Below, piece after piece: positions 37,524 through 50,630 of a stretch of DNA of 64,000 nucleotides. Position 1 is the first letter of the stretch, and every line of letters begins with the position of its first letter. Made by a program: the position numbers and the translations under genes. This stretch comes from Ziziphus jujuba (taxonomy: Eukaryota; Streptophyta; Magnoliopsida; Rosales; Rhamnaceae): NCBI RefSeq assembly GCF_031755915.1, contig NC_083379.1:45392001-45456000 (forward strand), given 5' to 3'. The notes beneath the pieces were generated by a model that did no database searches, had not been told where the DNA came from, and was given only the letters and a program-made list of their open reading frames with translations.

Positions 37524-40144
37524 AATTAGAACCAAACTCAACACAGACAAATTCTGACCAATTTCTAATTGTCTGCTTCTGTAACAAATGCCCTTCTAAA
37601 AGGCATACATGACTATATGCCAAACTAGAACCAGACAATTCTGAACCATAAATCAACTTCAATAAGAATTGAAAGCCATTGTGAAAAAGAAACGTTTCTT
37701 TATTACCAATATGTAAAGAAAAAGTAGTTAAATTTGTGAGAAAGCAAATTTTTTTGTTTTAAATTATTTTAATTTTCTTGTTTTTATGTGTGGGCCCGGC
37801 CCTTATTTCTGACCCAAATGACCGACTCATGTCAGTTTTATGTTTTACTCTACGTGTAGCTATATGGGCCATGGATGTAATATCCAAACGAATGGACCAT
37901 TTTGAAACACATAGCAGAGGTTACACCCACAGAGAATAATATCATATCATGGATCATCACCGATACTCACCATTCACCAATTTTGGTGCCTCAAATCTGA
38001 GGGGCACGGTGGGACATGTGCGAGCCCCATGGTTTTATCCATGAAGAGGGAACATTAGACATAGGCCTGCAATTTTCTTATGAATTCCCCATGGGCTACC
38101 ATAGGCCCTGGTCCATCTTATTGTGGCCCACCAAAAATCCATCTCAACCGTCTTGTCACCTTAAGCTCAACATTAACGTCCGAATATGCCACTAATTATT
38201 CTTCGAGTCTAAATGGAAAAGACACATACAGACTTCATTTGTTAGGGTGTAATTCTACTTATATCCAATATACACATAGCTTTCTTACGCACGAGATAAG
38301 GATTAAAGTGACTTGTTGTCTCTTTCACTTTACTAATCAATATTGACGTTGTAATAAATTTTCTTTTTTGGAAAAGGAAAGAAAAAGTGCCATAACTGCA
38401 TTTATATGGCAGAGGATGGCAGCCCCATGATGTTTGATAATGAGGTGCGATACACATCATATATATAAATATATATATAATTGCCATATCGACCAAATTT
38501 AAATCTACTTTATGGACATAAACTCTTGTGAAAGGAAAAGCATAAGTGCTTTTATTAAGCTTTTGTGCATTGTAATTTCGCTTGCCTAATGATAAACTAG
38601 GATCATTGACTTAAATTTTATCAGAAGAAACTAATAGTACAATAGGATTTGAATATTAGTAATTATTAGGCATGGTTTATGTACATAGATTAGAGGTTGA
38701 ATTAATTAATTGATAAAGTTTTTGATTCATCAGGTTAAGAACAGAAGAAATTCATTATAACTCTTCTTTAACTTTTCCAAAAGGAGAAAATAAAACGGAG
38801 CAATTTCATGTTAAAACAAGATGGATAAAGCGTAGTCGTGTGAGAAAGTGAAAGAATAGCAATTTTTGCAATTCTCTTAACCAAGAGAGTTAATATAGCT
38901 TTTACCATATTGGTCCTATCATGTTCAATATATAAAACTAATTAATTTTGTGACTCCCAAACCCTATAAATGAATAAAATATAAAATATATAACAACGAC
39001 CGCAAAAAGTGATTTCTTGCAATTTTAGTTAATGTTTATAAATACTTTATTTTTAGATCCCAATGAAAAACTCTACTCGATCAAAATTTTTTCACGTCTT
39101 TCATATTGTTGTTTAGAAATAAATAAGCATGTAGTTTCCCCCGTCTAAAAGAAAAAGGAAGAAGCACACAGTGCTAATATTTATAAAAACATAAAAAATA
39201 AATAATAAAAAACAATAAATAATAAATAATAAAAAGCTGTGATTTATGCTATAATTTGGAACAAGAAGTAGACCATCTTTATCCCAATGTCAAGTCTTGA
39301 AACATTTCTAGATGGAAAAAAGTTGGACAGACGACAGATGTGATGTTAGTTTCTCTCTTTCTCCAACAATTTCTCTCAAGTCAAATTCTATTACCACTTT
39401 TTTCTGTGGAAATTAACAACCTTAATCATCATAATTCAGTGGACAAACTTTTCTTTTTTTTTTTTTTTTTTTGGGACATCAATACTAGTGGACGAACTTT
39501 ATGAGGACTTATTTCCTTAATTCACTTTTTTTCTTTTCAAATAAAAAGTTTATGGTTAAGTTGGACTAGGACTAACCATTGGAAATATTTCCATCCACAA
39601 TTTCTCACGCGGCATACAAAAACATTTAAATAAAAAAATTAATAAAAAATAAGAGGAAAAAAAAAAAGAAAAAAAAAGAGGCTTTTAGCATCTTGAATTA
39701 CTGTTCCTCCTCCGATACATGTATGGGTCCGGAAGAGATTCCCATGGAACCGCAATAGCAATACATGAAAAGACATGATGCTCTTGGAATCCAAATGTGA
39801 ATGCATGCGCAATATGTATGCTTAATCTGCGAGTTGAGTTATTTACCAAAAAAAGATAATAATAAAAGCCTACGAGTTGAGTTTCTTATTACCAAAAAAA
39901 GATAATAATAAAAATCGACGAGTTAATTTCATGTGAAGTTCACATGCATGGTGGCCTCATGCTCATCCAATGTCATTGTACTGCCACCTATTCCACTTCT
40001 TATATACATGTATATAATTTTACTATAATAGTTATCACACATAATTTATGATTGATGCCTGCATCCAATTATAAAAAAAAAATCAAAAATATATCCTCTA
40101 TAATTGGAAAATAGGACGCCGTGGTCTATCACATCAAAATTGTA

Positions 40145-40515
40145 TTAAATCTCTGAACTATTACAAGTTTTGCTTTTTATATTTTAAATTAGAACTGTGT
40201 TATATTGCCTTTTAAACTATTATTTTTTGTCACTTTAATTCGATTATACATTTTCGATTAATAAATTTTATAAAATTAATCGTACACAACTAATGCAGCT
40301 ATATTGAAAAACTATTTTATTGTGTTTTTTTATTTTATTTTTAACCAGTGAGTATGTTTAATTCTGCTAAATTTATTAAACAAAATTAAAAAAACTGGAC
40401 TAATGTGATAAAATATATATAAATATATAGTTTAGAGAACCTATGTGATACTTTTTGAAATTTTGAAGATAAAATATTGCAAAACTTGTAATAGTTTAAG
40501 AAGGCTAGGTTCATT
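40145..40515. mobile_element. Probable MITE (inverted repeat)
   Basis: GAACTATTACAAGTTTTGC at 40155-40173 pairs with GCAAAACTTGTAATAGTTT at 40479-40497. Weaker pairing continues inward on both sides. The AT-rich interior of about 300 bp has no coding capacity. Target duplications were not found. Confidence 0.6.
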
Positions 40516-41945
40516 TAACCCTATATATGTTAAAAACAATAATTGTCTATTGGACATCATTGACGATCTTTACATGTATTTGGTGAAACATCTCATTGGA
40601 ATTACATATAAAATAGTCGTCAGGCACTCAAACATAAATTGGACGACGATGTCGAGTTGAATAAAATTGTGCATATAAACCCACATGAGATCCGAGAACA
40701 GGACCGCCAAGGTCCTACCAAACAGCCAGTATTGGAACTCTTCCACGCTCGAGTGGTAGCGATCTAGGATCTCTCCAAGGCACAAAATCTGAGAGATTAG
40801 GTTCATTGTCTAAGTAAGATCTCAACCCAAAGACAACGCAGACCCAGCAATGTGCCGGAGACAACTCCATCACGTGTGCCTCTGTGTGGGGAATGTGCCT
40901 CTATATTGTGTCTCACTGCATGCTTTGTCAAACATAAATCAAACATATGCTCGGTTGGAATGAAACATTTCATTTTAATATAGTGAAGTGGTCAACTGCT
41001 ACAGTATTAATGCATCAAATTTTAATTTCTTGTTTTCTTTAAATTGGTTTTAGTTAATGCCTGAAGATTGTATTTAGTGAGAATATTTTTTTGGTACTAC
41101 TGAATGAGGGAGACTGGTCTCTCTGCATATATACTGTGTCAGCCGTTTGGAAACCAAATTAAGCTTCAAAGCTGGCCTATTTGGTGCCATTTTTATTCTT
41201 TTCTTTGGGAACTTATCTTGAATCAGTGGAGCATATATATATATATATATATATACATGTTCATAGACTTTGGTCTACATTGGAGAACATGCAATATACA
41301 ATTGGATATTGGATTAAGTGTTTGATTTTGGGGAGATAACTTTAAGACCCATTAAGAATCTTAATTATTTGCAAAATCTTCAGCGTTCTGATTATTCTTT
41401 TGCATATTAGCTTCATTTCAAAATCAATCATCAATGTGATCAAAGATACTTATGAAAAATTCCCTGTTTTTTCTCCATCTCCCGGCTTTTCAAAAAATAA
41501 AAAAAGAAAAGAAAAAAGAAAAAAAAAATCATCAGTTTAACATACCTATAATTATATCTTAAATTTGAAGATGTACTTATAATTTCTTCATTATTGACAA
41601 ACTAAATTCCTCTGATATCTTAAATGTTGGATGGAAAACAGAGAATTGACGAATGGGAAATGAATGAAAATAAGAGCCCTGTGACCACCTTTAATTTCAA
41701 AGTGTCTTTCGGCAATTTCTTGCTGGTTTTCTTGTAATGGAACACTAGGGTAATATTGCACGCCAAAATGAGAGGAAAATTCAAAAGAAAGCTGACTCAT
41801 AAGTCATCCCAATAACTTGGTATTTTTCAACAATGTTTTTGAAGACAGAACCAGACTATATGGTGTGCACAAGGACCTATTAAAATTGGGAATTTTTTCT
41901 GCCCCAGCTGTCAAGAATTTTCATATTTCATTTCACCAATTAACT

Positions 41946-42706
41946 GTAAGGTTACGTTTGGTATGAAAGATATAATGGATTTTGATTGAGATTGGGATTG
42001 GATGAGATAAGAATTGATACAGTCTTGTATTAGTATCAATTAGACAAAATTGATTATATATGAATAATTATTATTAAATTGAATATAAGTTATCATATAA
42101 CTTATTGATTTTAAATTAAACAAAATGATTTAAATTATATAAGTTCAATCTATTAAAAAAAAGAAGGAAAAGATAAGTCCTTAATCTAATTTTTTTTACA
42201 AAAAGTTTATCTAATTAATATATAAAATCATTAATATCGATTACTAAAATTGCATATATTAATTTAGACCTCCATAAAAATGGGGAAAATGAAGAAACAA
42301 AAATAAAAATAAAAAATAAAAGCAAATTAAAAAAATAAAAAAAAAAATTGAAAGATAAGAAGTAAACAAGAAAATTGAAACTGGAACTGATGTAATAATA
42401 AATAAAAAACAAAGATTAAAAAAAAGAATAAGAAGAAAAGAATATAAATTTTTTTTTAAAAAAAAAAACTAAAAAAAAGAAACAAATGAAAAGGAAGATA
42501 ATATGGGGAAAAAAAAAGAAGAAGAATAAGATAAAACATAAATAAATAAATAACAAAGAAAAAGAAAGAGGAAAAGAAGAAGAAAAAAAAAAGTGATACT
42601 ATTGGGAGAAAAAAAAAAAAACAAACAAACCAAAAATTTTTAAAAATTGAAAAAAAAAATTATTTCAATCTCATTTCTAATTCTGTTCATGAAATATAGC
42701 CTTATA
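41946..42706. mobile_element. Possible MITE with a purine-rich interior
   Basis: The left end AAGGTTACGTTTGGTATGA and the right end, read in reverse AAGGCTATATTTCATGAAC, are similar short inverted ends resembling those common on plant hAT or Harbinger MITEs. Between them, 42260-42660 is almost pure A/G on the plus strand. No convincing target duplication was found, so this is tentative. Confidence 0.3.
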
Positions 42707-42791
42707 TATATTGCCTTTGCCTGGTAGATCACGCGCTAATCATTTTACACTAGGAAAAAGTAATTAGCCATGAATTATATGTGTGTGTGTG

Positions 42792-42828
<37 letters not shown>

Positions 42829-45800
42829 TATTCAAAAAGATCGAATATTTCATTGATACGTGCAGCACATGCTAAGTGGGGTCCCTTTTTTTGTTAACCA
42901 ACCTAAAATAGAATCACACGATTTGATTAACAAAATAGCATGTGCTAATTAAAATGGTTGCTTAATTAGATTAAATTTAAAGGAACCTAACCATAAGACA
43001 CTGTCTTAATGTTTCAGTTATAGTAACCCTAACGATAAGACAATTCTGTTTCGATTAGTTTTGTTGGTTTTGTCTTTGTCTTTGTCTTTCTACAGTCGCT
43101 TTATACTCTAGCTAACTAATTTACCAGGAAGTTCATGCATGTTTATCAACTTATGATGGGCATGCACATGCATTGAGGTTTTATTCATATGCAATATTTG
43201 ATCCAATTGGGCCCCAACTGAAGTACTGCATATCACTATGTTTGTGGCATGGAAAATTCTGCTCTTATATGTAATATTTTATTGTACCTCTCCAGGTCTA
43301 ATGAAAAATATGTGCGTATATATATAATACTGAATGAAGATGTATTTTCTACAAGATAGTTATATGATCGAATATCAACCAATGTTAGGCATAAGTTATA
43401 TAATGTTACTACAAGCCGTAATCTATACGAACAAATCAAGACAATATTTTCCACGACTTCAATTTAAAGAAAGAATAAATATATATATATATATATATAA
43501 ACTAGTTGTTCTTTTTATTTCATTATCGATCTCAATGAAGATTCCTGATCAATATGTAGGTGTCTGTGGTTAACATACACATTATATGTAGCTAATTCTA
43601 ATAATTCTTTCAAATTTCATAACTATGTAGAATATGATATATGCCTCACCGTTAATTTCTTAATTTCATTTGTAATGTTTACGTAAATTGGAGTAAATTG
43701 ATTTACAAAGTTGCGAAGCCTGTTTGATAATTTTAGGACAGCTGCATTCCTTTTATGTATAAATTAAGATTTTTAATTAATTCCAAGTCATATATAAAGC
43801 TAGCAACATTGGAATGAACATATAACGGAAACATGAGAAATGAACTTTAATTCTTTTTTGGGTCTTCTTTTGTTGGAAAAACCGAAAGTCAGGGACAATG
43901 TTTTCTTGCGTCTTGCATGGGACTTCAAAAGATGAAAACAACTTCTAAATGGAAAATATACTATTCCCCTATATATATTATTTATTCGCATAGCAATATC
44001 ATAGGCACACCACTAGCAAAATCACTTTATTTAGTTCCCAAAGTGTACTTTTTTAATATATTCTTCGGGGCACTATAAATTCAGGTCGAGCGAAGATATA
44101 TTCAAGTTGAGGAAATTGATGCATGAACTAGACTAGTCCATCTACTAGTTAGGGATTCATGAACACAAATAGGATACTAATTGTGTGACTTTTTTACCAG
44201 ATTAACAGCCTGGGGTTTAGAGATGTTTTAGATTTTATAAATCTAAAATAATAATAAATAATAATAAATAATAAATAATTAAATTTGGCCAGCATGATGG
44301 CATCTTGGAAAGTCATTTTCTTATCTTTAAATTATTTATTGCCTATATATATATAGGTTTGTCTAGCAGTAGTTTTAGACAAACACAAGGTTGTTAAAGT
44401 ATTTAAAGCAGCCAAAAATCGAAAAGCTATAGGTCAATGGCGAAGACCATTTTTGGAAAAAGAAAAGGCAAAAGGACGTTCGAAAGATGGTTTTAGGTTT
44501 GGTAAAGGGATATCAATTATATTTTGTACATTAATCTAATCATCATTTTACCATACCACTATTACTAAGCAAACTAATTAAGAGGATGCTTATAAATAGT
44601 ACCGTACCTACTATATATTTAATTACTACTCGTTATTATTCATCAAAAATAATAATTACTACTCGTTATTACATTTAATCATTATTGTTTCCTCTTCCAT
44701 TTCTTTGCTGATCTGAAAAATTAGTAATTGCATCTTTTAAAGCAAGGAAAAAAAAATGAAAAAAAATGTTTAAATTGTCCTATCATGCATATGAACCATA
44801 TATATAAATCCCTTCATTCCTTTCCGTGTGACTATTAATATGCGTTATTTTGTACCTGTAACTTTTTTTTTTTTAATTAATATTCGCACTTGTTACTTAT
44901 TAACGAGGAAACACACTATTACTAGCACTTTAATGAATAATTAGTCTTTATTAATATGTTATATAAATTAACTCCTAATTAAAATATAAACATGAAGTTT
45001 TGCAGTGTACATATACATGTCAATTAATAAGGCAGCTGATTTAGTAGGTAACAAAGTTAATTAGTTTCATTAACATGTTCATGATTAACATTTTTTTTTT
45101 TCATAAAGCAAGAGTATGATAGATGTGAGGTGAGAGATTTAATTGATGTAGTTACTTATTCACCAAGAAAAAAAGAAAAATAATAAATATTGGTTACTTT
45201 TTAGAGAGTTCTTTCCCAATTCCATGTGTACGGTGTCCAACAAGGGTATCTTTGATAGCAACCCCTTAACGCGGTTCTGGAGGACTTCTACTCAACGGAT
45301 CCACAAATTATGATGTTGACCGCTTCAATATTTCTCCAAAACTACAAAAGAATTTACACTGGGTCCCACCACGCAATACCATTTCAATCTTTCATTTTGG
45401 ATGGTGCATGCGCATGATCATTCATATGTGTGTATATATATATATACACACACACATAACAAGCATCATGAATGTCGTACATATATATAAGTATATATAT
45501 ATAGTTACTCTTTATGATGATCAAGCTGTTAATATGCATGATATATAAACATGAGGATCGCTTGAGATTGCCAGAACACAACCAATCATGCAGGTCAACA
45601 AAGAATAAACATCCATGCCTCAAATATAATCATGGGATTACAATGAAACAATACATAATTTTTCGGATTATATATATATAATATATAGATATGTAGATGG
45701 ACATATATGCATGTATATTGCAAAACATACTCCTCATGATGGATGCTATATATATATAAAATATATATGCAGCCCTGTTTTTACACTTAAAATTTAATTT

Positions 45801-46000
45801 AAAACTTAGACCCCCACAACCAGGCAAAACACATGTGGGCTGCTGCAAAGTCAGCAGATCAAACGGTAAATATGAAATCCCACCAAAATCAGAAAACAGC
45901 AACGGCCTTAGGATGTGTACCCCATATCCAACTTGTAGTGCCGGTCTTTATTAGTGATTATAGGGGGGCATATAGCCCCCACTCTTGCCTCTCATGTGAC

Positions 46001-46185
46001 CGACCATTAAGCCATAGTTGACCTGTCATTGTTCCCACTATGTCTTCTTCCATTCACCTCCTCACTCAACAAATTATAAGAAACTCTACCCCCCAACAAT
46101 TTTCCCATACAAATTACCCAAAAAAAAAAAAAAAAAAAGAAGAAGAAGAAGGAGAAATACCTAGACCCCTTTGTTTTGGAAAAAT
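46001..46185 (+). promoter_or_regulatory. Leader region of the IAA19-type gene
   Basis: A C-rich leader is followed by an A run at about 46118-46139 and a GAA/GGA repeat just before the ATG at 46186. Slightly upstream, GGGGGC-ATATA-GCCCCC at 45963-45979 is a perfect 6-bp inverted repeat about 210 bp before the start codon. No unambiguous TATA box was chosen. Confidence 0.4.
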
Positions 46186-47516
46186 ATGGCAAAACAAGTT
46201 TCGGAACTTGAAATTACGGAATTAAGGTTGGGTCTCCCCGGTGGTGGTGGTGGTGGTGGTGGTACAAGTCTTTTAGACAAAAATGAAAAGAAAAGGATGT
46301 TCTCGGAGATGGCCGGAGACGGGAATAGCGCCAATTCAGGTAGTACTGGCTGTGCTGATCACCGGAAAAGCCAAACGAAGAACCAAGTTGTTGGGTGGCC
46401 TCCAGTGTGTTCTTATAGGAAGAAGAATAGCTTCAATGAGAAAGATATTCATGCAGGAAGGTTTGAAACCAATTCCAAAATGTACGTCAAAGTTAGCATG
46501 GATGGTGCACCTTTTCTTCGTAAAATTGATATGAGCATGCACAAAGGATATCCAGATCTTGCCGTTGCATTGGACAAGCTCTTTGGCTGCTTTGGCATCG
46601 GTGAGTCATTAACATTCTTCATCTTTTTTACCATTTTTTTTTTTCAAATAGTGATCTTAATCATTATTGCCCTGTTTTAATTAGCCTAGCTATATATGAT
46701 CCATAGAGTCCAATTATGAACATGTTCAAACAAAAATAAATAAATAAATAAAAATTGCAAAATTAGTAATTTATATAATCTATTAGCAAGATAATTAATT
46801 AATGTAGAGTTTTATCTAATTTCTTCTTATATATATATATATGAAACACACTTTACAAACTGATGAGGTTTGTGTCTTGTCCACTTTCAATAATTCAACC
46901 ACTGCTAGCTAGCTAACTACTTTTTCTCATACCAAGCTTGGTAGAAAAGCTAGCTATATAAAAGAAAACTAGTTAAAATGTTTGGTCCACCAACAGTGAA
47001 ACCAATTAATCATGTCACATGTCTATTATATATAATTATTAGTTGTTTGAGGAATCTAATAATAAAGAAAATTAGGAAATTAATTGTACGAACCTGCTGC
47101 TAGATTCTTCAATCGAATTCCTAATTAGATTCTCGGACGAACCAGCTGCTAGATTCTTCAATCGAATTCCTAACTAGATTCTCGGATGCCCTAATTAGTA
47201 CATAATACATGAGCATTGGCACTCTAGAACAAGATTTTCACACTCCTTCGCTCATTTTTTTTAAGCTTATATTCAAGCTTAATTGAAGAGATATTAGTTA
47301 ACCATTAACTTCTACAGGCAACAAATTAGGGAGACAAAAGAAGATTTTGTTTATTTGTCTTAGTGTATGTCGCAAATTATTTGGTAATTAAATAAGCTAG
47401 TTCTTTCTCCATTAACAAGTGGTAGAAGACCTAAAACTACTTGTAGTAGTCATAAAGGTAAGCCATGTATTTTATACCAATATTTATTATAAATAATAGA
47501 AATTTATTTTAGTTGT

Positions 47517-47549
<33 letters not shown>

Positions 47550-49289
47550 TAGCAACCATATGTACACTACCAATTACAAAATAATCAAAGAAATGGGTAT
47601 TAATCAATTTACACAAATATCAACATTATTTAACAAAATGAATATCCGAATATATAAAAATGAAAACCATCAAAAATATCATGAATTGGGAAAAAGTACA
47701 TGTACAATCCACAATTATTGTAGTATGTATAAACTAATAAATATATATATATATATATATAAATGAAAATCCACAATATATTACAAATAGAAAGAACACG
47801 GTATTAATTAATTTTAGTTTATTTAATTAATCAATTTGTTGGTGGTAATGAGAGGGAAATAAAAGTGTGTTGGTAAAATGACAGGGGAGGCGTTGAAGGA
47901 TGGAGAAAGTTGTGAATTTGTACCCATTTATGAAGACAAAGACGGAGACTGGATGCTAGTAGGAGACGTCCCCTGGGAGTAAGTTCCTTTTAAATCTACC
48001 AACTATTTTTTTCTTTATATACCCACTTTTAATTACAATTTATTTGATTTTTGCCTTATAATTTATTAATACCCAAAAAGTTTAATTATATAATTAAGAA
48101 ATATTTGTTCCGATTTGTTTCTGATTAATTTCAATGGATCTATTATTAATTTGTATTAATTAATTGTTAGTGATGAAGTTATTAAATCTGAAATAGAAAG
48201 ACGTGCTAGCACAGCTCTTATTTTGTTTCCAATACAATATAATCAGTAATTACTTCCAATTTCTGATATATATATAGTTCTTTTTTCTTTTCTTTTTTTT
48301 TTTTTCCTTTTTCTTTTTCTTTTTCTTTGGTTGTGGGTTTCCTCTGTTTTTTGAAGTAGGTTTCTTCTGTTACCAATAATACCATGTAGCATTTTTTTGT
48401 ATACTGCTTTTTCCTTAATGGTGAGAGAAAAATTATGTGCAAAGCACGAGGAAATTGACCCAAATGAGTCGATTCTCTGTAGCATAAGGACTTTACGAAT
48501 CTTCCTGGTTTCTACCAGGTTGGAAACGGAAAAGCATTAAACAGCCTGCTGTAATAGTTATCTTGAAAATTGTACACTACCAAGAAATTGCAATTTTAAT
48601 TCCCTTCTGTATAAAGTTAGGAGGACAATCATGGCAACTAAGTAATTGTATATAAAAACACGGAAGTGAAATAGTAGTCTTAATTTAAAGTAGTATTAGA
48701 GAACATTAATATTACTTAGTCCAAAAAACCGGCACTGAAATTACTCTTCAATGATTATGTTTCTTTGTACACATTTTCTCAATTTATGAGAAAGTAAGCA
48801 ATGCTACATGAATTTGTCTTTTTTCATTTTTTTTTTTTTTCCTCACATTATTTTGATACCTCATCTTGGACCACTTATATACATCACCAAATTTCTCATA
48901 ATATTGTCTAGCAAGGACGACTGTCCAAAATTGTCCTCGAGGTCTGGTCCATGGAAGGAAATTATTATGGAAGAAAATAATAATTGTTTGCCAAAAATGA
49001 AATAATATCACATGTCCGCACGGGGAAAAAAAAAAGTAAATATAAATATTGATTTCTTTCATTGTAGTATATATTTTTCCTTTGAAGTTTTGAGAGGAAA
49101 TTAATATTTGTAGTTGCTTAGGTCTGGTTCAATTAATAATTGACTTATATGCTTAATTTGATTTGCAGGATGTTTATTGAATCATGCAAGAGGCTAAGAA
49201 TCATGAAGAAATCAGATGCAAAGGGGTTTGAACTGCAGCCCAAAGGATTTCTTATCAAGGGAACTATGAAAGATCATGAAGCTAAATAA
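46186..49289 (+). CDS. IAA19: Aux/IAA auxin-response repressor, IAA19/IAA6 type
   Basis: Aux/IAA proteins bind ARF transcription factors and recruit TOPLESS; auxin makes TIR1/AFB bind the degron and destroy them. Three exons: 46186-46600, 47885-47978 and 49169-49289, giving 209 residues in phase. Domain I has the EAR motif ELRLGLPG (residues 12-19), run together with eight Gly encoded by a (GGT)8 tract. A KKR motif lies before domain II, which keeps the QVVGWPPV degron. The PB1 domain (III/IV) runs from [16 protein letters not shown] to [19 protein letters not shown] and [15 protein letters not shown]. The VCSYRKKNS block and the C-terminal [11 protein letters not shown] match IAA19/IAA6 best. 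The first intron (1,284 bp) holds a 49-bp tandem repeat. All domains are intact, so an active, auxin-degradable repressor is expected. Confidence 0.9.
47089..47186 (+). repeat. 49-bp tandem duplication in the IAA19-type first intron
   Basis: Two units, 47089-47137 and 47138-47186, share CTGCTAGATTCTTCAATCGA and differ at about two positions. The unit is not a splice element; it looks like a recent local duplication. Confidence 0.9.
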
Positions 49290-50630
49290 CCAAGCTCCTC
49301 TGGAAATTATAATGGAGTTGATTTTCTCGTCTGGCGTGAAGTCAAATTTTTCGTTTGTTTATTAACTATTTCTTGTTCTTAAGTATTAAGCAGAAAATTC
49401 TCCTTTCAAATTGCAAATGTGAGACTTAATTTTTGATTTTAAGGTTGGCACAGGACCACTAGATAGGATGATAATTTGCCTATTCAATTTACATGAAAGC
49501 TTTTAGACGTTCATATGTTTATGTGTTTAATATGACAACAATTTTTTTTTTTTTTTTTTTTTGCACAAGTTTTTATTTACCATTAATTGCTCAACATGGA
49601 ATTTTTGATTTCATTGTCACATGGTTAATCTTTAAGTGATATTGTCCTTAATTATTTAGTCATGCATCTTTAAAATTAATTGATGGATTATGTTTTTCAT
49701 ATAGTAAAAATTAAAAGAAATATAAATTAATTCCAGCCAAAAATTGACCCCAAAAAAATAATAAAAAGAGTGCTTGTGTATTGTAGATCAATTTGGTATT
49801 TCTTAGGTATTATTATCAGGTTATGAATCTCGTTTCTAGCTCCTTCCGTGACTTTCTTAGATACCAAACAAAACCCAAGACCATTTAGCAAGCCCCCATA
49901 GTTAGTTCAAGCCCTCATCTGGCAAGCACAGCTCATTTAAAATTGGAATCTAGTTGTGAATGATGGACCATAGTTTTGTTGTTATCTTTAAATAGGACGG
50001 ACAAGAAAACAAGGATTATGTCATGCTATCTATAAAATTAAAAAGCTCACCATTTTATAATCTGCAAATTAACCTTATTCTAAATAGCATTGGCGACCAA
50101 TTAAAAAAAGAAAACATCAGGTTCGCATAAAAATTATTTGATAATTTTAATATGAGGTTTTCATTCATTAGCCTTTAAATCATATTAAATATTAAAATTT
50201 TAAATTTTAAAATAATTAAATATAAATTTAATAACATAATAAAATTTTATTTAAAATTAAATGGTATATAAAATATTACATTATAGGACTGGTGTCCATA
50301 ACCCCCTACCCCAAGCTTCTTTTTTTCCTTTTTTTCTTTTTTTCTTTTTTTTTTGGATATGTACAACTAGTTTAAAATAATAATAATAATAATAATAAAT
50401 AATTGGCCCCCTAATTAGATGTTTAACTTTTCTATATGCATTATTATCTTTTGCATATATTTCTAAATAATAAATTAAATATATTTAATTGGTAGATATT
50501 AATATAATTATGTATTAAGATGTAATTGATAAGTATTATTGTTTTTTAAAACTTACTTCATATTTATTTTAATTAGTTGTTATTAGAATTTTTGGTATTA
50601 ATTCATTTTAATTTTTAAATTAATGGTATT
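49290..50630. other. 3' flank of the IAA19-type gene and intergenic DNA
   Basis: The 3' UTR probably ends within 200-300 bp of the stop. The rest is AT-rich with poly-T (about 49540-49562 and 50330-50355) and AAT repeats (50378-50400). No gene is recognised. Confidence 0.5.

Larger units (their letters stand above)
37524..46000. other. Gene-poor region between the FATB array and the IAA19-type gene
   Basis: The 3' UTR of copy G continues to about 37660, and its GGCCCACCAAAAATCCATCT...CCGTC block is at 38123-38155. Beyond that I find no recognisable gene. There are two MITE-like inverted repeats (described separately), AT, TG and CA microsatellites (for example 42780-42825 and 45425-45457), poly-T runs and a purine-rich tract at 42260-42660. 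About 40680-40910 is locally richer in GC but matches no family I know. Confidence 0.5.

Noticed and set aside
40570..40806. 78-residue minus-strand frame in a locally GC-richer patch
   Set aside because: No domain or homologue recognised, and no promoter or splice context; left as unexplained intergenic DNA.
44390..44515. Short Lys/Arg-rich frame that might be an organelle-derived or ribosomal protein scrap
   Set aside because: No start codon or recognisable ribosomal or plastid protein motif; likely chance.
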